Assembly: GCF_910596095.1 (NCBI RefSeq)
Contig: NC_056548.1
Coordinates: 18,500,651-18,564,650, forward strand
DNA length: 64,000 bases
Source: Thunnus maccoyii
Lineage: Eukaryota; Chordata; Actinopteri; Scombriformes; Scombridae
Reading direction: 5' to 3'
The notes below the pieces were generated by a model. That model ran no database searches and was not told where the DNA came from. It was given only the letters and a program-made list of their open reading frames with translations. This document shows positions 14,042 through 24,087 of this stretch, one piece after another (position 1 is the first letter of the stretch; every line of letters begins with the position of its first letter). The translations under genes and the position numbers were made by a program.

Positions 14042-14849
14042 TTTAATGCTTGACTGAAGGAACACAAGCCTGGTGGAAGTAACACACACAGAGAAAATTA
14101 TATTTGCTTTGTTACTCCAATCACATGTTCTCCAAAGCTTGTGCGCAAAACATCACATGACACTAGCCATCAATAAAAAAAACAAGATGGATTAGTGTAC
14201 TATTTTTAAATCATATAATATAACTATAGCCTTCCAATAACATACCTTACCTCAGTGCCACTTTACATTGTGCTCACACACACGAAGACAGACAGTGTTT
14301 TGGTCTCTGATGAGGAACATCAGTCAATCTGAATGATGCAACTGCAGAGTCAAAACAGCAGAGTCAGCGAGAACAGCATGGAAAGAGATGATGTGTCAAT
14401 AAAAGCAGCTGATGTTGTTTTTCATTGTGCATTCAGGGAAGCACTGCTGCCAAAGTAAACACAGGTATAGGCCTACAAACAGAGATGAGCCCACAAGCCA
14501 CAGCTTGCTTCAAATCAATGAAGCAGACAGCTGATATGCACTTCTGATCAGAATAAAGGACACAATCAGGGTCATGAGCTAGGTTTGAACTTCAGTTTCA
14601 TTTGAGCCAAAACACTACACTAGCTGATCCCATTTATCAGTTGTGACAACTGTCTTTCCAGTTGATGATGACTAATAGTTATTTATCAGTTAGATCAGAT
14701 GACTGGCTGGGAGCATGACTGAAAACCACTAGTCTGGACTGCTTTAATAGGGTGTTTGGTTTTGAAATTCGCACCATTGCTATCTCGTAGCCGCTAGAGG
14801 GCGCAGCCTGCAGCAGCTGCATTATGAATAGGATGCTTTATTCTCTGAT
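14042..14849. promoter_or_regulatory. divergent promoter interval between acp7 and katnbl1
   Basis: The two genes are transcribed away from each other, so this segment must hold the acp7 leader and both promoters unless a remote promoter is used. I see no clear TATA box at a defined distance. CpGs cluster around 14770-14930. Exact transcription starts cannot be placed from sequence. Confidence 0.45.
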
Positions 14850-14967
14850 GCCGGGTGATATCATCGGTTGTTGGCTAGTCGGCAGTCGCCTTCATGGATG
14901 TATAACGCTAAACGAATCAAACGGGAGGTCTAACTCTGTTATCTCTACTTGAGGAAGGGAAAACAAG
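14850..14967 (+). other. katnbl1: 5' noncoding first exon of katnbl1 (5' end approximate)
   Basis: Seen: a consensus donor (AAG|GTGAGT) after 14967, followed by a 1.6-kb intron whose acceptor (TTCTTTAG) at 16591-16598 lies five bases before the katnbl1 start codon. The exon contains a four-codon upstream reading frame (ATG at 14894, TAA at 14903-14905). The transcription start is not visible, so the left border is a guess. Confidence 0.5.
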
Positions 14968-15165
14968 GTGAGTACAACAGATAAATTATTTAGGATACGT
15001 CATTTATTTCACTTTGAATGTCGTAACGCAGTTGTAAGTTAACGTACTTTTATTAATACTTTCTTTGACCACGGGTTGTGACATTAAACCGTTCTGACCA
15101 GGTGTTTTTGACCTATTACATGTAATTCTGGCTGGCTAAATCGGCTGCCATATGTTAACAACATC

Positions 15166-15190
15166 TAACGTTAACGTTAACGTTACGTTA
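15166..15190. repeat. short self-complementary AACGTT repeat, katnbl1 intron 1
   Basis: Tandem TAACGT units form a CpG-containing palindromic tract about 200 bases into the first intron. Confidence 0.7.
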
Positions 15191-15689
15191 GTTCTGAGGC
15201 TAAGGACAACAGAGTCGTTTGTGCTGTCTCTGAACAGCTCTAACAATTCAGCGATGATGAGTAAGACTCTCTTAAAGCACAAACCCGCTCTGACCTGAAA
15301 ACGTTTGCTAAATGTTAAATTTGTAACTGAAAAAAACACTCACAACACAACTCAGCTGGTTTGGCTCGAGAGAAGTTCCTGATTACGTCATTGTACGGTC
15401 CAACAACAATGCCCACGTGAATTGTGGGAAATTGAGTTTTATTGAGTTCAGCTCGCAGCACAAGGCTGGAGCATGAAACTGGAGGATGAAACATGTTGTA
15501 TACACCTAAAGACATCACAGAATGCTATACAAATGTTTTAACTAGATATAGGCCTATAGAGATATAGAATTGCATTGTGGTTATCTTATTGAGTTTACCT
15601 GAGCATAATAGCAACTGGCTGTGTATGTTTAGTAAACATTTTATTGGGTCAAGCATTTTGTTAAAATTGATTAACAAGGTTGATAGCAA

Positions 15690-16565
15690 CCAAGTACATT
15701 TATTGACATACTAAAGTACAATTGTGAGGTACTTCTACTTTGCTTGACTTTTTCCGTATTCTGCTACTTACTTCTACTTCACTACATTTTGGAGGGAAAT
15801 ATATATAGGCTGACTCTTGTTATTTTCTTTATGTTATGTCCACTACATTTATTTGACAGATATTGCTACTCAAACCATTCAGTTCAAGATTTTAAATAAA
15901 AATGTAGCTACATTAAGCGTATAAAAGATGCATTGTTAAGAATTGAACTAATAGTTTCCCAACCTTTTTGGCTTGCTACCACTTACAAAAAACATGATCC
16001 AATTGGTGCTGCTAATCACATTTCAGATGATTTCTTTGCATTTCCACCAAAGAGTGACTTCTCCTCTAAACTTCTGAGAGGGTTTCATTTAAATAACAGT
16101 TTGAGGCCAAATGGGTAAAATCACCCTGTATCTTGCAAAAAGAAAAGTTTTGAAAAAAGTCTAAAAAAAAATAGATACAACTCTTTTTAGCAGAACTTTG
16201 TTCTTTCTAGACTCATTAATCATCCCACAACCCTCCAGATTCCTCCTGTGACCTTTTTGAAGGCAGTTCCATCCCTAGGTTGGGAACCACTGGACCAAAC
16301 TACCTAACTATAAATAAAGTAGTTAAAAGTAGCCACCTTGACCAGCGACAACATTAATACTACTTACACATTGATCCATCAGTATTAACAATCTAATAAT
16401 AATTATTAATATATAATAATAATAATAATAACTCACAGGGGCCATTTTCTTTCTTTTCACACAAATACCCAAATGTTATGAATGTGTAATACTAAATTTC
16501 TGGAGTACCCCTTCAAGTACATTTTGTTGATAATACTTCTGTAAGGATCTGAATACTTCCTTCAC
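15690..16565. mobile_element. degenerate interspersed repeat interrupted by a younger element, katnbl1 intron 1
   Basis: Seen: blocks such as AAAGTACAATTGTGAGGTACTT and CCACTACATTTATTTGACAG on the left, with matching-style sequence (CTTCAAGTACATTTTG, AATACTTC) on the right, lie either side of a separate element at about 15950-16290. From memory this is a common teleost repeat. It stops just before the coding exon. Confidence 0.55.
15950..16290. mobile_element. hAT-like MITE nested in the intron 1 repeat
   Basis: Seen: the left end has GTTTCCCAACC (15954-15964) and the right end has its near reverse complement GGTTGGGAACCAC (16278-16290). Ends reading CAGTGGTTCCCAACC are typical of hAT-type elements. 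The overlapping 61-residue frame at 15933-16118 is not a gene. Confidence 0.6.
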
Positions 16566-16603
16566 TACTGCTTATTAAAAAGGCTTCTCTTTCTTTAGGT
16601 TTA

Positions 16604-18941
16604 ATGGACTCCAACAGTGAAGACGGGGAATACCAAAATCTTGAACATGCCTTCCAGCACGATGCAGCCCAGTACAGAGTGAGCTATCCTCATTTACAGG
16701 GGGATTATGATAAAAATGAGGAGTTCAACAAAAAGAGGTATGTTATTCATGTTTTGTGTTTACATGACAGCAAGTGCAATGTGTGATTTGGCTTTCTACA
16801 CAATTTTTGAACTATTCATCCTACCCAGGTTTCCAGTGAGTCGCTCTGGCAACAACCCAGGCAGAGTGAAGCGGGTAGTGTCCTGTAAGAGGAAGACACA
16901 TCATCTGACGGTGACTCGGAAGAAGCAGCTCGGGTCTGGGAGAAATTATGATGCGGCAAACAAAGAGAATGAGATGAACTGTATGCAGGACATGCAACAG
17001 GAGATATTTGAGATGGACCTTTGGGAGTTCCCACTAAATGTCAATAATAATGACAGGACTGGGAGAACTGGTTCTGAACAAACTGACTACAGTACACTCA
17101 CTGAGGTCAGAAATGATATAGTGCAGACCATGTTTACTATGTTACTAATATGCAGATAAAACTAACTGAACTGTACTATGTTTTTCAGCTCACAAGGGAT
17201 CATAGCACAATGACCGATGTGCTCTTTGGAAGACATCTGAGACTGAAAGTGGCCTTAACATTATGGCAGAGAAATGTTGGAGAGCTGTTGACATACTTCC
17301 TGAGGTATGTGGTGTGTAGTCGGTTTCGTGCATGTGACCACTGAAAAAGACGGAAGTCATGACAGCTACCCAAAAGTGACAAGTGTGTCTGTCTGTGGAC
17401 TCACAGTATCTACAGGACACACCCACTTTACTACATGACACACCCACTTGGTTAGGTTTCAGCATGGTGGGTCGGGGGTGCGTTCTTGTAGCATTACGAT
17501 AACAACATCAGGGGGGTGTGATGTGTAGTAAAGAGGGTGTGTCACGTAAGTCTGACAGACAGCAAATAGATCCTTCTCAAAAGTGAAGCCAAAACATCGA
17601 GGATCGCCCACTGGTGACTGGCTACAGTATAGATCATAAGTCCTATCCCCTCCATGTTAACAGATTGGACATGAGCCAAACTAAGAAATCAAAGAACACA
17701 TCAAATAAATTTTTCCCAAAGATAGTTTCTGTCATTTTAGGTAGTTCTTATCACGCTGATGAAGTACTAATTTTTCTGATAAGTTTGTTTTTAATTAGTT
17801 ATTTGAGTGCTCTCAAACCTCCATATTTATATAGAGTCATTGCATGCGACAGGCAGTACTGTATGTTCACTCATACATAATAATGTCATTACATCACTGT
17901 CTTTACACAGAATCCAAGACACTGGTGTGTTTGTTGATTTTCTCCCCCTGATAAGTAAAAGGTAAGCATTGCATTTTGCAGCAGCCTGAGTAACACTGAC
18001 TACAAGCTGAGTAAATGTTAATTTAATCTAATTTTCATTTTTTTTCATGCAGCATTGATGAGGATTCTTCCAGGATTACCATTGGCTGTTGTGTTGACCT
18101 CATTCCTTTAGTGAGGAAAGTCCTCAGCAATCCATATGAAGAGTGAGTATTCCTGTTTTGGTAGTGCATGCAACTGAATTATTACAGAATTAAAATTAAT
18201 ATGCACATAGAAGAAAAGGCAGTTTGTAGTAGGATACCTAAAGAAATGCAAATAATTTAAGGTTGTCTTTTATTCTCACAGCTATCACATTGTTGGTTTA
18301 AAGTGGATAAATTCGGTTTTGAAAAACTGGTGGGAGGAACTCATAGCAAGTGGCTGTAACGGATCAACAAAACTTCCACTGGATAGGTAAGTGATGCTGT
18401 TTTATAAGCTGTAAGATGCTTTTAACAGATAAATGCTGTTTACTGTATATCCAAGAAAAGTTCTGTTAACAAAGCAGCAAACAACTTAGGATACAACAAA
18501 CAAAATATCTTGTTAAAGGATATAATCTTGTGTTAAATCACTCAATTTATTAAATAAATCAGTAATCACAGTGAACCCTGCACATATACACACATACTAG
18601 CCCGAATTTGCCACAATTTTCAAATTGTTGCACAATTAATGTGTAGATTAGGATATATATAACCATTGTGGTATAATCTTTTATTTAACTTTGTTTCAAT
18701 TGTTTCAGAAATTTCCAAGTCTTTAATCAGCAGTTATTGGAGTTATGGCATCAGGAGCCTTTATTGAAATTGTTTCCTGGAACTGCTGGAGACATGGCAA
18801 AGGTCAGTGCTGAATGTATGAAAGATTACTACTGTACTGTCATTGTTTGCCTTATATTTTATTAAACAAAAAAACCTCTGTCTTAAATTAATCATCTTTT
18901 TCCCTCAGGTCATTGATTCTTTCCTGTCTCAACTCACCTGA
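16604..18941 (+). CDS. katnbl1: katanin regulatory subunit B1-like 1, complete, 8 coding exons
   Basis: Seen: coding exons at 16604-16737, 16829-17105, 17189-17304, 17911-17961, 18053-18142, 18282-18386, 18709-18802 and 18909-18941. All have GT-AG borders and keep one frame, giving 299 residues against 304 in human KATNBL1. The N-terminal third is hydrophilic, with a basic stretch (KRKTHH, RKKQ) and the family block AANKENE. From about residue 138 the sequence follows the katanin p80 C-terminal (con80) helical domain, including TLWQRNVGELL, GCCVDLIPLV and VGLKWIN. Known: KATNBL1 binds the p60 katanin ATPases through con80 and modulates microtubule severing; it is largely nuclear until mitosis. 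The first ATG has T at -3, so initiation context is only fair. A 5' noncoding exon lies near 14.9 kb. It is head-to-head with acp7. The gene neighbours CHRM5 and RYR3 in tetrapods too. Confidence 0.95.
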
Positions 18942-19576
18942 CAGCGATGACGAGCCAGATAACATCTGTCTCCTTTAGCAACCCCCTTATGTAGGAGCTG
19001 CAGTTGTTTCCACAGAGAAGTGCCTTTATCATGTACTGTAGCAGTGAAATGTCAGTGAAGCTTGATGTATTTATTGGTTGGCAGAGCAATTGAAACAGTT
19101 GAAGTACTGACTATGTGCAATATAAATTAGATGTGATTCTCTTCATTGACCAGTAGGATTTTCTAGTCACCAGCTCAAAGAAGTGTATTATTGTATAGTT
19201 TCAATCATGTCACAGAAACTCTTATGGATGTAAGAAATAATGCAACAATTTTGTTTTATGTGTCTACTCTTTTCAATCATGCCATTGGTGATGAATACAG
19301 TTTGTATTTTAAATTGAGTTTTTGGTTGGTATTGTGATCTTTTTTTTTCTTTGTTTGTTTGTTTGCAACCAACACAAAGGGTGTAATCCCCTTCCTCTGT
19401 GTGAGGAGACAGCACTGATATGTTTCTTTGAATTCATGCAAACTTCAAATGCACATCTTCAGTGGAATTATTGTACTTTAACTCAACACTGTACTTTACC
19501 TCAAGTAGAATTACAGCTGCGTTGAGCTGTCAGATCACCAGCAGCAGATTTAAGTTGAACCACTATGATTGAATCT

Positions 19577-19744
19577 CAGCTGGACTTCAGCCTCATTCAC
19601 TTGAAGTGATTGAAGTTATGGAGAGATATGGGTTTGCATGGCTCATATCTCCCTATTTACACGTGGGTTTATCTCACTTGACACAGATAAATGGAGGGTT
19701 GGTGTCTCACATTGTGATGTGAACCTGAGGCTGAAGTCCAGCTG
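19577..19744. repeat. nested inverted repeat upstream of the FReD gene
   Basis: Seen: 19577-19595 and 19726-19744 are perfect 19-bp inverted repeats. Inside them are two smaller stems: GAGATATG (19623-19630) with CATATCTC, and TTTATCT with AGATAAA. The whole 168-bp segment could fold on itself. It lies about 120-290 bases before the presumed FReD first exon. Confidence 0.75.
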
Positions 19745-19859
19745 TGATTGGGCAGGAGACGCTGTGTGAATGGACCTGCAATTCGGTGAACTCTGACTAT
19801 GAACTCAGCAGTCGACAGCCTTGTTTGCATTCAAGTGCTTGTCATTCAGTCAGCGTGGA

Positions 19860-19949
19860 GTAATACAGTAGGAGCGTGAGAGAAGATTTGAGTACAGAAA
19901 ACAACATATTTTTACTCTCTGTCGCCTCATACAGGTGACTCCACTGAAG
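19860..19949 (+). other. 5' noncoding exon of the FReD gene (5' end approximate)
   Basis: Seen: a donor (GAAG|GTAAGG) after 19949, then a 147-bp intron ending in CAGCAG at 20091-20096, which opens the exon carrying the start codon at 20110 (A at -3). The left border is inferred from composition only. Confidence 0.45.
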
Positions 19950-20109
19950 GTAAGGTCATTCATTTTATTTTTCAAGACACCTTCATTTATTTTTTCTCTT
20001 GCTTAACAGTTTTGTTGTGTGTTTTTCTCATTAAGTTTTCTGAATTTAAAAAAGGATTGTTGTGTTATTTGCCAAACACTTTTGATTTGTCAGCAGGGGA
20101 AGGTTAAGG

Positions 20110-22633
20110 ATGAAGTGTTTGAAATGCGGGCTGCTAGCAGGGCTCCTGCTGCTGCTTAGTCTGGCTGGAGTTGACATGGAGCATCTCCAAGCAGAGAACC
20201 TGAATCTCCTTCCCCAACATGAGCACAATCTGGTCCTGAATCGTGGAATGAGAGGTATATCTATGCGAGTCTTTCACTTTTCACAATTATATGTTATGTT
20301 TGTATTTGTTGGTGAAGCTAAATGCTTCTTGTGGAGAATTTTTCAAACTTTGGCTGATGATGATAAAGTGTACCTGTGTGTATTTGTGTGTGACAGCCCT
20401 GTGATTGCTTTTAAGTGCTGTGTTACTCTATCTCTGCGAGATCTGTGTGGATTCTCCTGTGGGTGTGGGTCAAATTCCAGTCTACACCTAAATTGCTTAG
20501 TGACTCATTAATGATAAGTGTTATGTCCTGGTAAGTTATTCTTTGTAAGATAATTTGTCAGAAAAATAGTTGTAAAAGTCTGGCAATTGCTCAAGGTTTT
20601 ACCATGTTTACCTGGGAGCTATTGAGAAACTGTGTTGGCATGCTGCTCCCATCAATGTACTGTAATGAGTAATTCCTGACGAGCAAAAACATGACAGGTT
20701 TGACTTTTGTCTGCAACTCTGCACCATCATTATATTAATGGTGGTTTATAATCACTCCATAATTTAATTTGAATAGACAAAATTTCTTGTTACTTTAAAA
20801 TGACTTAATTAAAATGTAAAGTTAATGGACTGAATATTTTATGTTCTAGCTGTAAACATGATTATGTAAAGAAATTTATTTGGTAAAAGTTCAGTGATTT
20901 AGCACTTCCATAAAGTAAGGGGACAGTTGAGAGACTGGTGTCAGGAAAAAGAAAAAAGAAAGGTCACAATCCATTCAGTAGAGGCTGAAATATCCTGACT
21001 TTTAGAACTAACACTTCCCATGATGCAACAAGAAAGCGCCCATGTATTAGACCCTACCTCCCTTTGTAAATACCCACACCTTTTAAAGGTCCAATGTGTA
21101 GAATTTAGTGGCATCTAGCGGAACGGACTTGGCAGAAATGGAATATAATATTCATAAGTGTGTTTTAATTAGTGAATGATCACCTGAAAATAAAAATCAT
21201 TGTGTTTTTGTTACCTTAAATGAGCCCTTTATATCTACATAGGGAACGTGTCCTCTTCCATGGAGGCTGCCATGTTGCACTGCCATGTTTCTACAGTAGT
21301 CCATAACAGACAAACCAAACACTGGCTCTAGAGAGGACCTTTTGCGTTTTTTGCGGCCACCGTAAGTTCTCCTACACGCTTCGAAGGGGAGGATGAGGCG
21401 AGGGATATTCAGTTGGTTGCAATCTGCAAGCTCACCGCTAGATGCCACTAAATTCTACACACTGGACCTTTAACTCCACATCGCTCGTTGGTTAAGCCGA
21501 CTTTCTGCTATAAATTTGTGTGTAAATAACCCTGATGACATCAGTATGACATCATCTGGGTTATTTTTCCAGACTTAACAATGATACTCCGGAGCCACAT
21601 AAGACATTATACAAATGTTTACATACAAGAGCTTTACTACTCATGATAAGTACACTTTGACTTTGACATGTAAAATCAGTGGCCTTTTAACATACTGTAT
21701 GTCATTATTTCAACAACAACAAAAAACAGGTAAAATGGTCTCATTGTACTTATTTGTGTTTTCCATTTTAGTTTGTATTATCAAAGTATCTGCTTAGAGG
21801 TGTGAAACCTCACTGTAGTGTCATCAAATGGATAGGATTTTTTTGTGTTGTTTTATCAGGATTGACAGGTTGAATAAATGAGTGTAATTACCTTTCACTA
21901 ATTCACAGTTATGACTGATATGTTAATTTGCCCAACAGTGCTTCCCAGAGACTGTCATGAAATGCTGATGACCTCTTCAGGCCAGGCCAGAGACGGTGTG
22001 TACCTGATTCAACCAGGTGACTCCCCTATTGTGGCCTACTGTGCCATGCAGGAGGGTGGATGGACCATTGTGCAGCATATCACCGTCAACAGCAGTGTGA
22101 ATTTTGACCGTACCTGGGCTGAGTACAAGCATGGCTTTGGGGGTGTCACTGGTGATCACTGGCTTGGGAACGAATACCTTCATCAGCTCACCCGTGGGCC
22201 TGGCCGCTACAAACTGGGAGTAAAACTAGTAGACAGAGACGCCATCACCAAGATGGGGGAGTATGACCCTTTTCTGGTGGAGGATGAAGCATCAGCATAC
22301 AGGCTGAGGCTGGGATTATTCCAGGGCACCGCCGTGGATGCCTTGACCCTGGACACAGAGAACTACCTACATGACAACCAAAAATTCACCACTAAAGATA
22401 GAGACAATGACAACTACTTCCAGAATTGCGCCAAGCTTGAGTTCCAGGGGGTGGCAGGAGGTGGCTGGTGGTATGACGCCTGTGCTGGTGCCAATCTGAA
22501 TCGCAGGAATGTCATCTACTGGCAAAAGGACTGCAACAAGGAGCGACTGTGCAAGTATGCATGGATGATGGTTAGACCTTCAGACACAGTTAAACTGATT
22601 CCCACTGGAGACTGCAAGAAGGATGAGCTATGA
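20110..22633 (+). CDS. fibrinogen-related domain (FReD) protein, FGL1-like, with C-terminal KDEL
   Basis: Seen: coding exons at 20110-20254 and 21939-22633 join in phase (G|TG gives Val49) to 279 residues. Residues 1-20 are a strong signal peptide with a long Leu core. No coiled coil follows, only a linker of about 30 residues. A fibrinogen C-terminal domain fills residues 51-262, with C54, YCAM (C83), GGWTIVQ, TKDRDNDNY at 200-208 (calcium-loop type), NCA (C212) and GGWWYDAC (C230). The usual NLNG is NLNR, and extra cysteines occur at 247, 253 and 274. The protein ends in CKKDEL, a perfect ER-retrieval tetrapeptide. Known: FReD proteins are normally secreted lectin-, clotting- or angiopoietin-like factors. 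Inferred: an ER-retained or stress-released member. Nearest family by length and layout is the fibrinogen-like 1 group; I do not assign an orthologue. Tail-to-tail with chrm5. The first intron of the coding part carries a MITE. Confidence 0.9.
21083..21473. mobile_element. TTAA-flanked MITE in the FReD gene intron
   Basis: Seen: 39-bp inverted termini with a single mismatch, starting TTAAAGGTCCAATGTGTAGA at the left and mirrored at 21435-21473, both bordered by TTAA. The element is 391 bp. From memory its ends match a very common teleost repeat. The 83-residue minus-strand frame inside it is not a gene. Confidence 0.9.
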
Positions 22634-23549
22634 GGACAGCATTTTTTCAGGATCAGTGATTTACTCCTAATAGCCATTATGCTTGACATTCAATTCACCA
22701 CATTTTATTCAGAAATGCATGGACATGATCACAAAATACTGAAGATAACAAACAAAAAAATCACGACCTTGAAACACAGTATAAAAATCCAGTACTTTTT
22801 AGCTCTAGCTTTGTTTCAATCAATATACTTGAAGCAAAGGGTCTCTTTCATTTCCCAAATTGCAAGTGCAGATTTCAGTTTTATCACAGTTACAAAGTGT
22901 TTCATGACATTATAGCTTATGACACATGGAAAATATCTCCCATCCAATGCTTACAGAATTTCAAAACAAACATTTCACAAACAAACAGTATTTTTGCTTT
23001 GCCACAGTACATTACAAGTTTGCCAGAAATACAGTGAAGATATGATGGCATACTGATTTAGCTACAGCAATTCAGAAAAAAACAAATACTGTATTTTAAT
23101 GCTCGAAGAAAAAGAGAATGTCCTGAGGATGAAGATTAATAAACAGATTATAATAGACAATGTGTGCTCTTAAGTCATCCAAGCCATTCCCCTTGTAAAC
23201 ACAGACATTGTTTAGCAAGTTTATCATGTAGTTTGAGTAAAATGACTACCATGTTTTTCAGTCTGTATTTGAACCTTTAACCAGTAGGTTTTATTCCGGG
23301 TGATTCATCAATGCCTGTAATATAATTAACAGTAGCATTACTTTTTATTTTCAATTGCATTTAGCAGCACAGAAATGGCAGGAAAAAAATAATGTGATAA
23401 GCTGAATTTATGTCTGTTAATCTGACAAATGGCAATGGCACATGTGAAAAGGCTTCGATTATCATCAAGTTACAATCTTGACTTAGCAAGCAGATTCTGA
23501 CATCAGGACGACACTTACTGTATTAGCCCTTTAAAATAAAATAGCAGTT

Positions 23550-23884
23550 CCAAAATGTGCATCCTCAATACAAACACAATAATCAGAATAAAACATATCT
23601 GCAAATGTTGTGACAATTTGTGTGTAAGAGCATCAACTTGGGAAGGACACTGGCAAGTTGTCACACTTTTAAACCAATATACAGTGTAAATTATTAGATT
23701 GGAACAAATTTATCATGGTCTCCAGATATCAAAATGTGCATCTTAAATACAAACACAGTACAATATGAAATAATCTGTATGTTAATCTATGGTATTTTGT
23801 ACATGAGAGCATCAACTTTGGGGAAAATGCTTGCATTTCTAATGTTTTAGAATCTATATACAGTGTCACTGATTATATTGGGAC
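23550..23884 (-). repeat. imperfect tandem duplication in chrm5 3' UTR/downstream region, about 179-bp period
   Basis: Seen: the segment 23551-23705 recurs at 23730-23884. Shared blocks in order are CAAAATGTGCATC, AATACAAACACA, GAGCATCAACTT, and TATACAGTGT, at matching spacing. The copies have diverged, so the duplication is old. Confidence 0.75.
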
Positions 23885-24087
23885 TTTGATGCTCCTCCAT
23901 TTCTGTAGTTTGAGCAGTCATTAACAAACAATATAGCAGACCTACTGATTCATGAGCACACTATTTAAATTGTACCAGCTGATTACTTTTAATATCACCT
24001 ATTATGTAGAATTCAAGTTCAGAAAGCCAAGATTATCATTACAAACATTTACAGCCATCATCGTACACCATCTTAAAAAAAAAAAGT

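Noticed and set aside
14701..14730. GACTGGCTGG, considered as the aven C-terminal DWL codons
   Set aside because: The frame reads DWLG and soon stops, without the preceding acidic block. It is not aven.
21197..21448. 83-residue minus-strand frame in the FReD intron
   Set aside because: It lies wholly inside a MITE with inverted termini, so it is a repeat-derived frame.
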